Below are positions 36,966 through 47,594 of a stretch of DNA of 64,000 nt, one piece after another. The stretch spans positions 62,001 to 126,000 of the forward strand of contig JACKET010000009.1 of assembly GCA_020632875.1 (NCBI GenBank), in the 5' to 3' direction. The DNA is from Alphaproteobacteria bacterium. Its GTDB lineage: Bacteria; Myxococcota_A; UBA796; GCA-2862545. Every line of letters starts with the position of its first letter. Positions within the stretch are counted from its first letter, which is position 1. The notes below the pieces were generated by a model. It worked only from the letters and a program-made list of their open reading frames with translations. It did not search any database and was not told where the DNA came from. The translations under genes were made by a program, and so were the position numbers.

Positions 36966-37723
36966 CTGCCGAACCCCTTGGTCAGCCCGCGGAGCAGATC
37001 GTGCGCCACGTCGGGCCGGACGTCGAACATCTTCGTGCCGTGGTCGCCCGTCAGGTACTCGTGGAACGTCCACTTCGGCGACACGCCCTTCAGGCCCCCC
37101 GACCACTCGCGCTCTGCCTGGCTGAACGTGAACACCGCCGGGATGTGCTCGACCAACACGACCCCGGTCTGGTTCTCGGTGTACGGGCCGCCGGTCATGA
37201 AGCCCAGCACCGCGGGCTCCGGCAGGCCCTCGCCGGGCGCCCAGACCGCGTAGTCGAGCATCGACGTGGTGCCGTTGCTGGCGCCCACGATGCCGAGCTT
37301 GCCGAGCCCGTGGGCCTGCAGGCGCTTCACGCACGCCTCGACGTCGTACTTCCCCTTCTCGCCCTGGTACGCGTCGGTGGGCGCGCCGCCGGACTTCCCC
37401 GAGCCGCGCCGATCGACGACACACAGGCTCCAGCCCTGCTTCGACAGCATCTCGACGAAGCTCGTGGGCCACGACGTGCGATCCCAGTGCGGCGGGATCA
37501 TGTGGAGGAGGACGACGCCGTTCGCGCCCGGCTCACCGAGCCAGATGTCGGCTTCGAGCTCGATTCCGTCGCGCGTCTGCAGCGTCTCGGTGTGCTTCAC
37601 GGAGGGGGCCGGAGGCTCGACCTCCGCGACGGGCGCGGGTGACGGAGCCGCGACCGCCGGCTCTTCGACGGGAGCGGGTGCCGTGGAGCCCGTGCACGCC
37701 GCCAGAATCATCGCGATCCACAT
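36962..37723 (-). CDS. alpha/beta hydrolase lipoprotein
   Basis: 253 residues. The lipobox is MILAAC with a Pro/Ala/Glu-rich linker (PAPVEEPAVAAPSPAP). The hydrolase domain shows the oxyanion region LLHMIPPHWDRTSWP, DRRGSGKSGG, the nucleophile GASNGT and an acidic/His end (TGDHGTKMFDVRP). It would act as an envelope esterase or peptidase. GGAGG precedes the ATG. Coupled to the 36351 gene and divergent from the esterase at 37823. Confidence 0.85.
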   Translation of the reverse strand: MWIAMILAACTGSTAPAPVEEPAVAAPSPAPVAEVEPPAPSVKHTETLQTRDGIELEADIWLGEPGANGVVLLHMIPPHWDRTSWPTSFVEMLSKQGWSLCVVDRRGSGKSGGAPTDAYQGEKGKYDVEACVKRLQAHGLGKLGIVGASNGTTSMLDYAVWAPGEGLPEPAVLGFMTGGPYTENQTGVVLVEHIPAVFTFSQAEREWSGGLKGVSPKWTFHEYLTGDHGTKMFDVRPDVAHDLLRGLTKGFGR

Positions 37724-37822
37724 CGCCCGATCCTCCTGCGCGCCCCTGATAGCCGATCGTGTGCGGTCGGGTCGACATCCCGCGGCAGACCCGATACCCG
37801 CGCGCGCCTCGGAGGACTGGCC

Positions 37823-38560
37823 ATGGCCGGACGACACGAACTCATCGAAGGTGGCCCGATGGGCCGCAACATGCATCTCTGGCGGTTCGGGCACTTCGGC
37901 ATGCCCGTCATCGTCTTCCCCACGGCCGCGGGCTTCGCGCACGAGTGGAAGAGCCAGGGGATGATCGACGCGCTCGCCGACCTCATCGGCGCGGGGAAGA
38001 TCAAGCTCTACTGCCCCGAGAGCAACGTGTCCGAGGCGTGGACCCGCAAGGAGAGCGACCCGGCGTGGCGGATCGGGCGCCACAAGCTCTACGAGCAGTG
38101 GGTGATGGAGGTCCTCGTCCCGTACATCCGGAAGGACTGCAACTCCCCGAACATCCCGATCGGCGTGACCGGCTCGAGCCTCGGCGGCATGTACGCGGCG
38201 AACTTCGCGCTGAAGTTCCCGGAGACGTTCCAGTGGTCGCTCGCGATGAGCGGCCGGTACGAGGTCCGCAACTTCACGAACGGCTACGACTCGCCGGACG
38301 TGTACTACAACAACCCGCTCGCGTTCGTGCCGAACCTGGCGGGCGAAGATCTCCTCCGCCTGCGGAACACGCACATCACGCTCGTGTGCGGCCAGGGCAA
38401 GTGGGAGGAGGGCTGCATCGAAGAGACGCGCGCCCTCGCCCACGTCTTCCGGAAGAAGGGCATCCCGCACACCGAGGACATCTGGGGCACCGACGTGCGC
38501 CACGACTGGGAATGGTGGCGTCGCCAGGCGCGCTTCCACTTCCTTCGCAGCTTCCGTTAA
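37823..38560 (+). CDS. esterase D/PutE-like alpha/beta hydrolase
   Basis: 245 residues with GGAGG upstream of the ATG. The fold begins VIVFPTAAGFAHEWKSQGM. The nucleophile motif GSSLGGMYAA places the serine at residue 119. The acid lies in LVCGQGKWEEG and the histidine in DVRHDWEWW, as in the putative esterase family (PF00756). No signal peptide, so cytoplasmic. Substrate unknown. Confidence 0.85.
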   Translation: MAGRHELIEGGPMGRNMHLWRFGHFGMPVIVFPTAAGFAHEWKSQGMIDALADLIGAGKIKLYCPESNVSEAWTRKESDPAWRIGRHKLYEQWVMEVLVPYIRKDCNSPNIPIGVTGSSLGGMYAANFALKFPETFQWSLAMSGRYEVRNFTNGYDSPDVYYNNPLAFVPNLAGEDLLRLRNTHITLVCGQGKWEEGCIEETRALAHVFRKKGIPHTEDIWGTDVRHDWEWWRRQARFHFLRSFR

Positions 38561-38581
38561 CGATCCGCGGCGCACCTCCCA

Positions 38582-38604
38582 CCATCGCAGCACAACCGCG
38601 ATGG
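38582..38604. terminator. small stem-loop between esterase and lipoprotein genes
   Basis: CCATCGC and GCGATGG (7 bp) around AGCACAACC. It lies after the esterase stop and before the lipoprotein start; no T-run. It could end transcription or be an mRNA structure at the next gene. Confidence 0.35.
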
Positions 38605-38614
38605 GAGTGTTGCG

Positions 38615-39625
38615 ATGCGGACTGCGTGGATGACCCTGCTCCTCACCGGCTGCGTGCTCGGTGAGCGCCAGACGACCTACTTCGAGCCCGGCCCCGAGCT
38701 GCTGGGCTCCAACGAGCGCTTCGCCCGGATGGCCGAGACCCAGAACCCCGGGTACGGCATCGTCCCCGCGGTCGAGGGCATCGACGCCTGGATGGGCATG
38801 GGCGATCGGATCTGCGAGGTCCGGGGCAACTCCGGCACCATCGCGACCGACATCTTCGTGGACGGCGACCTCGCGCCGGGCGTCGTCCTGCTCGATGGCA
38901 GCGTCGACGGGTGGCTCGCGGCGGACGGGAGCACCCTGCTCGTGACGGGCGCCTGGGGCGACATCGTCGCGTCGTACGACCTGCCCGGCGAGATCCTCGG
39001 CGGCGTGTTCGGCGAGGACGGGATCTACGTGCTCGTCGCGACCGACGACGGCTGCGTGGTGTTCGTCATCGCGGCGGACGGCACGATCACCGAGATCCCC
39101 GTCGAAGACGAGGTCTGCGACCCCGACACCGACATCGAGCCCACGGCGGAGGGCATCCTGCTGGGCGGCGGCCCCGAGATCCTCGAGATCACGCCCGTCG
39201 GCGTGCAGCCGGTCGCCGAGGGCAGCCAGGTCGCGGCCGACCCCACCACGGGGCTCGTCTACACCGGCACGCCCGGCGTCCCCTCGCTCGTCGTCCACCA
39301 CCCGGACGGGCACACCCAGGTGGTCGGGCTCCCGAGCGGGCTGATCGACTTCTCGGCCCGCGGCGGCACGCTCGTCGCGCTCACCGAGGGCTGGAAGCTC
39401 GTGGAGATCGACACGACCACGCACAACCCCGTGGCGGTCGAGCCGTACTTCGGCCCGACGGGCATCTCGCGCCTCCAGCTCTCGGGCGACGGCGAGGGCA
39501 TCGTGCTGACGAGCTCCCGGACCGTGCAGTTCTACCGGCTCCGCGAGACGCGCGGTGCGGCGGGCTCCCCGCCCCCGGCCGACGGTGGCGGGGACGACGC
39601 GCTGCCGAGCCGCCAGGGCATGTAG
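38615..39625 (+). CDS. lipoprotein with propeller-like repeats
   Basis: 336 residues. The lipobox is LLLTGC. The body has repeated short beta segments such as GVVLLDGSVDGWLAADGS, DGIYVLVATDDGC, GPEILEITPVGVQPV and GEGIVLTSSRTVQFYRLR, suggesting a WD40/NHL-like propeller. The C-terminal tail is Gly/Pro/Asp-rich. It converges on the transmembrane kinase with 21 bases between stops. No specific family. Confidence 0.72.
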   Translation: MRTAWMTLLLTGCVLGERQTTYFEPGPELLGSNERFARMAETQNPGYGIVPAVEGIDAWMGMGDRICEVRGNSGTIATDIFVDGDLAPGVVLLDGSVDGWLAADGSTLLVTGAWGDIVASYDLPGEILGGVFGEDGIYVLVATDDGCVVFVIAADGTITEIPVEDEVCDPDTDIEPTAEGILLGGGPEILEITPVGVQPVAEGSQVAADPTTGLVYTGTPGVPSLVVHHPDGHTQVVGLPSGLIDFSARGGTLVALTEGWKLVEIDTTTHNPVAVEPYFGPTGISRLQLSGDGEGIVLTSSRTVQFYRLRETRGAAGSPPPADGGGDDALPSRQGM

Positions 39626-39646
39626 CGGCATCGGCGCCGGTGGAGA

Positions 39647-41881
<2,235 letters not shown>

Positions 41882-41887
41882 GCGACT

Positions 41888-41893
41888 GGACTA
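41888..41893 (-). promoter_or_regulatory. -10 hexamer TAGTCC, six bases before ATG 41881
   Basis: Minus-strand TAGTCC, AGTCGC, ATG of the receptor kinase. GATAGT shifted two bases upstream is an alternative hexamer. No Shine-Dalgarno is visible. Confidence 0.4.
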
Positions 41894-42718
41894 TCGCGCG
41901 GCCCGCACCACGGCGATGCCGCCGGCCTCGCGCACCGCACGCTCCCCGCCGGGCTCGCAGCGGACGAGCGCACCGGGCGCGGGCGGCGCGTCGCCCACGT
42001 GCATCGGGCGCGTCGGGTGATCGACGAACCGCCACCGCACGTCGCCCGCGAAGTCCCACAGGACGGCGCCCTTGACCTGCGGTGCCTCGGAGAAGGCCGT
42101 GCGCTCGGTCGATCCGCCGTGCACCACCGTGGCGTCGCCGAGCCGCAGGGACTGGCGGGGATGGATGTGCCCCGACGCCACCCACCGCAGGTCGCGCGGC
42201 AGGTGCTTCGCGCCCACGGTGTCGGCGTGCCGCCCCTCGCGGAACGTGAAGCCCGGCACGCGCGACCCGTCGAACGCCGCGTGGCACACGAGCAGGTCGA
42301 CCGGGCCGAGACCCGCCGCGTCGGCCGCGAACGCCGCCGCCTCGCGGCGGAACGGCAGCAGGCCCACGCGCAGACCCCGCACCTCGACAGCCTCGGCGCG
42401 GTCGACGAACCGCAGGCTGCGGTGCGGCAACCACCGCTGGATGCCGCGCCGGTCGTGGTTGCCGGCGATGCCGAGCACCGGCACGCGCCGCGCGACCTCG
42501 AGGAACAGCGCGCCCGCGCGGAGCACGTCGCGGCGGGGCGGCAGGCTGCGGTCGAACACGTCGCCCGCGTGCACGACGAGATCGACCTCTTCGCGCAGGG
42601 CCGGGCCGAGGGCGTGCTCGAGCGCGGCGTGGTGGTCGTCGGCCCGCTGCCAGCCGGCGGGGCCGCGGGCGTTCAGCTTCGCGCCGAGGTGGGTGTCGGA
42701 GATCTGGAGGATGCGCAT
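41891..42718 (-). CDS. SbcD-like metallophosphoesterase
   Basis: 275 residues. Calcineurin-like motifs are present in order: RILQISDTHLGAKLN (DxH), VVHAGDVFDRSLPPRRDVLR (GDxxD), GIAGNHDRRGIQRWLP (GNHD), LLVCHAAFDG and SGHIHPRQSL. The order matches SbcD/Mre11-type nucleases and related phosphoesterases, and the typical SbcC partner is not next to it. The C-terminal ~80 residues form a beta-rich cap. GGAGG lies nearby upstream. The exact substrate is unclear. Confidence 0.85.
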   Translation of the reverse strand: MRILQISDTHLGAKLNARGPAGWQRADDHHAALEHALGPALREEVDLVVHAGDVFDRSLPPRRDVLRAGALFLEVARRVPVLGIAGNHDRRGIQRWLPHRSLRFVDRAEAVEVRGLRVGLLPFRREAAAFAADAAGLGPVDLLVCHAAFDGSRVPGFTFREGRHADTVGAKHLPRDLRWVASGHIHPRQSLRLGDATVVHGGSTERTAFSEAPQVKGAVLWDFAGDVRWRFVDHPTRPMHVGDAPPAPGALVRCEPGGERAVREAGGIAVVRAAR

Positions 42719-42795
42719 GCCCGAAGCGTCGCGCACGCGGCGGTCAGAAACTGTCCGACACCAACGCCTCGACGGTCGAGACCTCTGTGCCCCCG

Positions 42796-42819
42796 GAATG
42801 CGGCGTTCCAGCCGCATTC
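42796..42819. terminator. stem-loop overlapping the CapA-like stop codon
   Basis: GAATGCGGC (42796-42804) and GCCGCATTC (42811-42819) form a 9-bp stem with a 6-base loop, and outer CCCCC/GGGGG and GACCTC/GAGGTC segments extend it imperfectly. Two of the three bases of the CapA-like stop codon (42818-42820) are part of the stem. No T-run follows. Confidence 0.45.
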
Positions 42820-44053
42820 ACAGGGGGTACCGAGGTCCCGTCGAGACGTTCCCTGGTTGCGATTCCGTCGGGACGACGCCCGCTTGCGGGCGGAGCTCGA
42901 CGGAATCTCCGATCACTTCGCGAATGCGGGCGTCCCGTACGGACCGGAGCGGCTCGGGCACCGCGCCGAGCCCGACGACCGCGATGGTGTCGCCGTTGTC
43001 GGTCCACGTGGGGTGGAAGCGGGGCGTCACGCGGACCGCGTCGCCCTGCACGCGCACGTCGAGCTCGAGCACCCCGCCGTCGCGCGTGTCGCCCTTCTTC
43101 ACGGGGTGCGCGGCGGGGTCGTACGCGCGCCCCATGTCCGACACGAAGTTCCCCAGGGAGTACGCGATCACGCCGTCCCCGACGGTCTCCACGGGCTGCA
43201 GCACGTGCGGGTGGTGGCCGAGCACCACATCCGCCCCGGCCTCGAGGAAGCCGTGCGCGAGGCCGCGGTAGTCCGGCAGCGGCTCGGTGATGTACTCGAC
43301 CTGCCAGTGCGCGGAGACCACGACGACGTCGGCCTCTCCGCGGGCCCGGGCGATGGCCGCGTGCACGCGCTCGGCCTGGATCGGGTACCACAGCGCGTCG
43401 CGGTCGGGCTCGCAGCTGGTGGTGCACTCCTCGCCCGGCACGAACGCGCATCCGGGCAGGCCGGCCGCGGCGACCGCGCGTGCCGTGGGGGTGTTGACGA
43501 GGTCGGTGAGCGCGACGAACGCCACGCGGATGCCGTTCCGCTCCACCAGCACGGGCGCTTCGGCCTCGGCGCACGTCTCGCCCACCCCGACCGGCTGCAT
43601 GCCGGCCGCCCGCACGCGGTCACGCGTCTCGAGCATCCCGTCGGCGCCCTGGTCCCACACGTGGTTGTTCGCCATCGACAGCACGTCGAAGCCCACGGCC
43701 GCGAGCCCGTCGACCAGGGAGCCCGGCGCGTTGAAGACCTCGCCGTGCACGCCCTTGTCGTGATCCGGCGCCACGGGGGACTCCAGGTTGGCGAACGCGA
43801 TGTCCGCCGCGGCGATGCGCTCCGAGACGCCCGCCAGGACGGCCTCCCAGCCGTGCTCGGCCGCCGCGGCCTTCACCCGGCGGTGCGGCAGCACGTCCCC
43901 GACCGCCACGAGCGTCAGGCGCCGCTCGGGCTCGGGGGTAGGTGCCGGGGGCACGTCGGCGGGCTCCTCCACGACCGGAGGCCCGGAAGCGGCCGTGGAG
44001 GCGGGCGTCTCCCCTCCTCCACACGCCAGGAGCCCGACGAGGACGACGCTCAG
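42818..44053 (-). CDS. CapA/PgsA-like metallophosphatase lipoprotein
   Basis: 411 residues. The only suitable start is CTG 44053, which overlaps the stop of the upstream gene in CTGA; no ATG, GTG or TTG precedes the lipobox VGLLAC. A Pro/Glu/Ala-rich linker follows. The domain matches the CapA family: AVGDVLPHRRVKAAA, ANLESPVAPDHDKG, SMANNHVWDQGADGM, GHHPHVLQPVETVGD and YSLGNFVSDMG. Family members are linked to poly-gamma-glutamate or capsule formation. The C-terminus contains RIREVIGDSV. It is translationally coupled to the 44050 gene. Confidence 0.88.
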   Translation of the reverse strand: MSVVLVGLLACGGGETPASTAASGPPVVEEPADVPPAPTPEPERRLTLVAVGDVLPHRRVKAAAAEHGWEAVLAGVSERIAAADIAFANLESPVAPDHDKGVHGEVFNAPGSLVDGLAAVGFDVLSMANNHVWDQGADGMLETRDRVRAAGMQPVGVGETCAEAEAPVLVERNGIRVAFVALTDLVNTPTARAVAAAGLPGCAFVPGEECTTSCEPDRDALWYPIQAERVHAAIARARGEADVVVVSAHWQVEYITEPLPDYRGLAHGFLEAGADVVLGHHPHVLQPVETVGDGVIAYSLGNFVSDMGRAYDPAAHPVKKGDTRDGGVLELDVRVQGDAVRVTPRFHPTWTDNGDTIAVVGLGAVPEPLRSVRDARIREVIGDSVELRPQAGVVPTESQPGNVSTGPRYPL

Positions 44054-44892
44054 TCGTTCTTCGCCGCGGTGAGCGCGGGGTCGAGCGCGAGCGCGATCGG
44101 CGGGACCTCGAGCGCGCGGGGCTCGCCTTCGCGGAACGTCTCGTTGAACACGACGTGCATGTTGGCGAACTGCATGTCGACGACCTTCGCCGACACGTGG
44201 AAGATCGCGTCGAACTTGAACTCTTCGCCCGGGAGCACGACCTGCGGATCCATCTTCTTGTCGTCGTTCGCGAACGCCTGGCCGTCTTCGAGGCGGACCT
44301 GGATCTGCTTCGGATCGACGATGCCGATGGCGCTGCCCTCGTAGCGGCACTCGAAGCGCACGGCGGTCTCGTCGGTCTCCTGCTTGATCTTCTTCGGCAC
44401 GGCGCAGCTGAAGTTGCCGGCCTTGAAGTCGTTCATCTCGAGCGGCAGGCGGAAGTCGGGCGCGGCCTGGACCGGCGCGTTCTTCGGCACCAGGAAGGCG
44501 CCCGCGATCTTCACGGTGAGCGATTCCTGGTGCATGCCCGTGCCCTCGGCGTTCAGCACGCGGTTGCCGTGGGACTTGGGGTCGACGACGAGGTTCTTGC
44601 CCTGGAGCATGCCGGTCTTCGGAGCGTACTCGTTGCCGCCGACCTCGAACCGGAACTCCTCGGTCTTCACGAGGACGTAGTCGGCGCTGTCGTTCTGGAC
44701 GAGCACCTTCATCTTGGCCTCGGCGTCGCGGGCCCAGGCATCCTCGACGCCGAACTTCACGTCGTCGCCCGCGGGCTCGACGTTCTTGAAGTGGTTCGCA
44801 TGGTCGGGGTCGACCTTCGGAGCCTTGTCCTTCTTGCCCGCGAATGCGAGCCCCGGCAGCAGCAGCCCCACGAGAACGATCGAGCGCGTCAT
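44050..44892 (-). CDS. exported protein of unknown function
   Basis: 280 residues with a standard signal peptide (MTRSIVLVGLLLPGLAFAGK, cleavage after AFA). Mature protein is rich in Lys, Asp and Phe; it holds beta segments such as VLVQNDSADYVLVKTEEFRF and FRLPLEMNDFKAGNFSC and one Cys pair (FSCAVPKKIK, RFECRYEG). It may be a periplasmic beta-sandwich. It precedes and is coupled to the CapA-like gene, so a shared role in the envelope is possible. No family recognised. Confidence 0.7.
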   Translation of the reverse strand: MTRSIVLVGLLLPGLAFAGKKDKAPKVDPDHANHFKNVEPAGDDVKFGVEDAWARDAEAKMKVLVQNDSADYVLVKTEEFRFEVGGNEYAPKTGMLQGKNLVVDPKSHGNRVLNAEGTGMHQESLTVKIAGAFLVPKNAPVQAAPDFRLPLEMNDFKAGNFSCAVPKKIKQETDETAVRFECRYEGSAIGIVDPKQIQVRLEDGQAFANDDKKMDPQVVLPGEEFKFDAIFHVSAKVVDMQFANMHVVFNETFREGEPRALEVPPIALALDPALTAAKND

Positions 44893-45059
44893 ACCTGTCT
44901 CCTCCTGATGGACCCCCTCAACCCGGAGGGACCTGGGAACCGTCCGCAGGTAACGCGAGATCCGGGCTCCGCACGGCCTGAACGGCCACTCAGTGCCGTT
45001 GACAAGGGCTTTACATCGCCGGAAAGGCACGCCACACCCGGATCCACGGCGATTTCGAT

Positions 45060-45124
45060 CCACCTCCGCCGACAATCGTGGACCGACCGTCTACCCTGCG
45101 CGCGCCCTCAGGAGGGTGTTGCAA
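45060..45124 (+). promoter_or_regulatory. putative promoter before the lipoprotein at 45125
   Basis: A CCGACA (-35-like) and a TACCCT (-10-like) hexamer are separated by 17 bases, then a leader with AGGAGGG before the ATG. A perfect TTGACA occurs further up (near 45000) but without a matching -10. Confidence 0.3.
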
Positions 45125-46261
45125 ATGATGAACAGACTTGTATTGATGGTTCCATTGCTCGCGGCAGCTTGTTCGGGTCCTTTCACGGCCCCCGACGGAA
45201 CCGATGCCAACAACGACGACCAGGATGCCGTGGTCCTGCAGCCCGAGACGGTCCTCCTCGACGACCTCGCCGGCGTGCAGGCCCTGGACGTCGAGACGGA
45301 CCAGCTGGTCCTGCACACCGACGGCAGCGCGCTGCCGGTCGAGGTGGGGAGCGTGGTCGTCGGCCGCATGGGCGGCGGGTACCTCCGCGAGGTGCTCGAC
45401 GTCGTCGACCAGGGCGACCGGATCGTGCTCCGGACCCGCCAGGCCGACCTCTCGCAGGCCGTCGTCAACGGGAAGGCCAAGGCCCAGATCCTGATCGCCG
45501 AAGAGCTCCGCTCCGCGACGACCTGGGATCTCGGTGGCCGCGTGCTCGTCGACGAGACCCTCTGGTCCGACGCCGAGGGCGACTACGTCGAGGTGACCGC
45601 GTTCATCGCCGACGGATCGCACGTCACGATCGACCCGGTGTTCGACTTCGACCTCGAGCTGTTCAACGGCAGCTGGGTCGACGCCGAGTTCTCCAGCACC
45701 GTCACGCTCGACTACGAAGCCGACGTGATCGCGACCGTGTCCGGCCGGTTCGACCAGGAGGTCAGCGCGACCGTGATCTCCCGCAGCGTGCCGTTCGCCT
45801 TCGAGCTCGGGCCCGTCCCGGTCGTCGGCACCGCGCACATCGACCTCGTCGCGGGCGTCGGAGGCACCTTCGCGGGGGCGGGGAGCACGACGCTGCACAC
45901 CGAAGCGCACGCCTGGGGCTCGCTCGGCGCCGGCTACGACGGCGACTGGCACGGCTCCTACGACGGCGACGTCACGGGCGATCTCGCGTTCCAGGACTCG
46001 TCGTGGGACCAGGACCTGCACGCCCGCGTCTTCCTCCGCGCCGAGATGGGCGTCGAGCTCTACGGCGCCGCCGGAGCCGACCTCGTCCTCGAGCCGTGGG
46101 TCGAGGCGAACTCGTGTGGCACGGTCGGCATCGAGGTCGACGGCGGGCTGAAGGGCTCGCACGGCTACCACTTCGAGGCGTTCGGCTGGAACCTGTTCGA
46201 GTGGGGCCCCTACCCGTTCGACGTGGGCACGTGGGATCTCTACGAGCAGTGCGACGTCTGA
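45125..46261 (+). CDS. beta-rich lipoprotein of unknown function
   Basis: 378 residues from tandem ATG codons with AGGAGG upstream. The lipobox is LLAAAC with +2 Ser, followed by an acidic/Asn linker. The body is repetitive beta sequence (SLSQAVVNGKAKAQILIAEE-like, DPVFDFDLELFNGSWVDAEF, VTLDYEADVIATVSGRF, GSLGAGYDGDWHGSYDGD). The C-terminus has two Cys (NSCGTVGIEV, EQCDV). It is probably surface-exposed. No family recognised; it is followed by a strong stem-loop. Confidence 0.7.
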   Translation: MMNRLVLMVPLLAAACSGPFTAPDGTDANNDDQDAVVLQPETVLLDDLAGVQALDVETDQLVLHTDGSALPVEVGSVVVGRMGGGYLREVLDVVDQGDRIVLRTRQADLSQAVVNGKAKAQILIAEELRSATTWDLGGRVLVDETLWSDAEGDYVEVTAFIADGSHVTIDPVFDFDLELFNGSWVDAEFSSTVTLDYEADVIATVSGRFDQEVSATVISRSVPFAFELGPVPVVGTAHIDLVAGVGGTFAGAGSTTLHTEAHAWGSLGAGYDGDWHGSYDGDVTGDLAFQDSSWDQDLHARVFLRAEMGVELYGAAGADLVLEPWVEANSCGTVGIEVDGGLKGSHGYHFEAFGWNLFEWGPYPFDVGTWDLYEQCDV

Positions 46262-46276
46262 TGTGACGAACCCGGC

Positions 46277-46306
46277 GGGGGAACGCTCGCTTCGCGCGAG
46301 CCCCCC
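46277..46306 (+). terminator. stem-loop after the 45125 lipoprotein
   Basis: GGGGG-AAC-GCTCGC, loop TTCGC, GCGAGC-CCCCC. It begins 16 bases after the stop codon. It is GC-rich and has no T-run, like other candidate terminators here. Confidence 0.5.
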
Positions 46307-46426
46307 GTCGGCGCTCCCCCGGCTCGCCGCGGCGCGTCTGGCCGTGGCGACCGGGCTCCGAGCGCGCTAACAAGGCAATCCGAGCTCAGCGGCCCCAGGC
46401 CGCGAGGGCCTCGTTCGGAGGATCCC

Positions 46427-47521
46427 CTGGAAGTCGCCATTGCCCTGGGTGCGGTGTTCGTCGCGCTCCTCGCCTTCGCCCTCTGGTTCTCCCAGCGCGA
46501 TTCGGCGAAGCCCGCGGCATCCCGCGACGACGACGACGATCTCGAGCTCACGCCCGAGCGCGAGCCGCCGAGCACGGTGTTCGAAGCGGCCGACGTGGGC
46601 GACGTCGACGCGCTGCGCGCGATGCTCGACGAGCGGCCCGAGCGCATCGGGCTGCGCGACGAGAGCGGCTGGACGCCCCTCCACCACGCCTGCTACCGCG
46701 ACCACGTGGCCGTCATCCGCCTGCTGCTCGAGCGCGGCGCCGACGCCAACGCCGTGGCCGTGGGCGAGTGCGTGCCGATCCACATGGCCGCGACCGAGGG
46801 CGGCGCCGAAGCCGTCCACGTGCTCGCCGACGGCGGTGCCGACCTCAACATCCCCGACGACACGGGCGTCACCGCCCTGCACTACGCCGCGCTGCCCGGC
46901 CGGCTCGACGTGGTCGAGGCGCTGATCGCGCACGGCGTCGCGGTGAACATGAAAGACGCCAAGCAGGAGACCGCGCTCGACGTGGCCCGCCGCCTCGACG
47001 ACACCGAGGTCGCGCAGGCGATCGAGAAGGCCGGCGGCAAATCGGGCGCCGAGGTCAAGATGAAGGACGTGCTCGCCGCGCTGCCCGACGGGCCCGCGAA
47101 GCAGCAGGTCCCGCGCGCGTGGCACCTCGAGCTCGAGAGCGAAGAGATGCAGGCGGCGATGGCGAAGGCCCGCGAGCACCTGCCGCGGTTCCTCGAGCAC
47201 CTCGCGGGCAACGGCGAGGCGCGGGCGGCCGTGAAGTTCGGCGTCCGCGGCGAGGGCATCGTCGAGTACGTGTGGGGCGAGGTCCTCACCGCGGGCTCGC
47301 CGCTCACCGTCACCGTCACGACGCCGCCGGTGGCCGTCCCGGCGCCGCCCGACCCCTGCGAGGTCGCCCACGAAGACGTGGTCGACTGGCAGCTCAAGCT
47401 CGACGAAGACCGCACCGCCGGCGGCTACTCCCAGCGCGCCACGTTCGAGGCGATCCGCGCGGAGTACGGGTTCCTGCCCGCCGACATCGAAGAAGACCTG
47501 TCGCACCTCGTCGACCTGTAG
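46427..47521 (+). CDS. ankyrin-repeat membrane protein
   Basis: 364 residues if begun at CTG 46427, which has GGAGG exactly five bases upstream and yields an N-terminal span (EVAIALGAVFVALLAFALWF). GTG 46454 would cut most of that span and lacks a good ribosome site. An acidic linker (RDDDDDLELTPERE) precedes three to four ankyrin repeats (GWTPLHHACYRDHVAVIRLL, CVPIHMAATEGGAEAVHVLA, GVTALHYAALPGRLDVVEAL, ETALDVARRLDDTEVAQAIE). The C-terminal domain (SGAEVKMKDVLAALP; EYVWGEVL) is unknown and possibly periplasmic or cytoplasmic. Confidence 0.83.
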   Translation: MEVAIALGAVFVALLAFALWFSQRDSAKPAASRDDDDDLELTPEREPPSTVFEAADVGDVDALRAMLDERPERIGLRDESGWTPLHHACYRDHVAVIRLLLERGADANAVAVGECVPIHMAATEGGAEAVHVLADGGADLNIPDDTGVTALHYAALPGRLDVVEALIAHGVAVNMKDAKQETALDVARRLDDTEVAQAIEKAGGKSGAEVKMKDVLAALPDGPAKQQVPRAWHLELESEEMQAAMAKAREHLPRFLEHLAGNGEARAAVKFGVRGEGIVEYVWGEVLTAGSPLTVTVTTPPVAVPAPPDPCEVAHEDVVDWQLKLDEDRTAGGYSQRATFEAIRAEYGFLPADIEEDLSHLVDL

Positions 47522-47594
47522 GAACCCGCTCCCGTTCCCCCGTTCCCGGCCCCACGGGCGTGCCCGGCGAACGACACTCCCCGTTGGAGGCCAC

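Noticed and set aside
41891..44892. Idea that the SbcD-like, CapA-like and 44050 genes form one operon
   Set aside because: The CapA-like and 44050 genes are coupled, but a 99-base gap with a stem-loop separates them from the SbcD-like gene.
44995..45010. A perfect TTGACA near 45000 considered as a -35 box
   Set aside because: No -10-like hexamer lies 16-18 bases downstream; a better-spaced pair is found nearer the gene.
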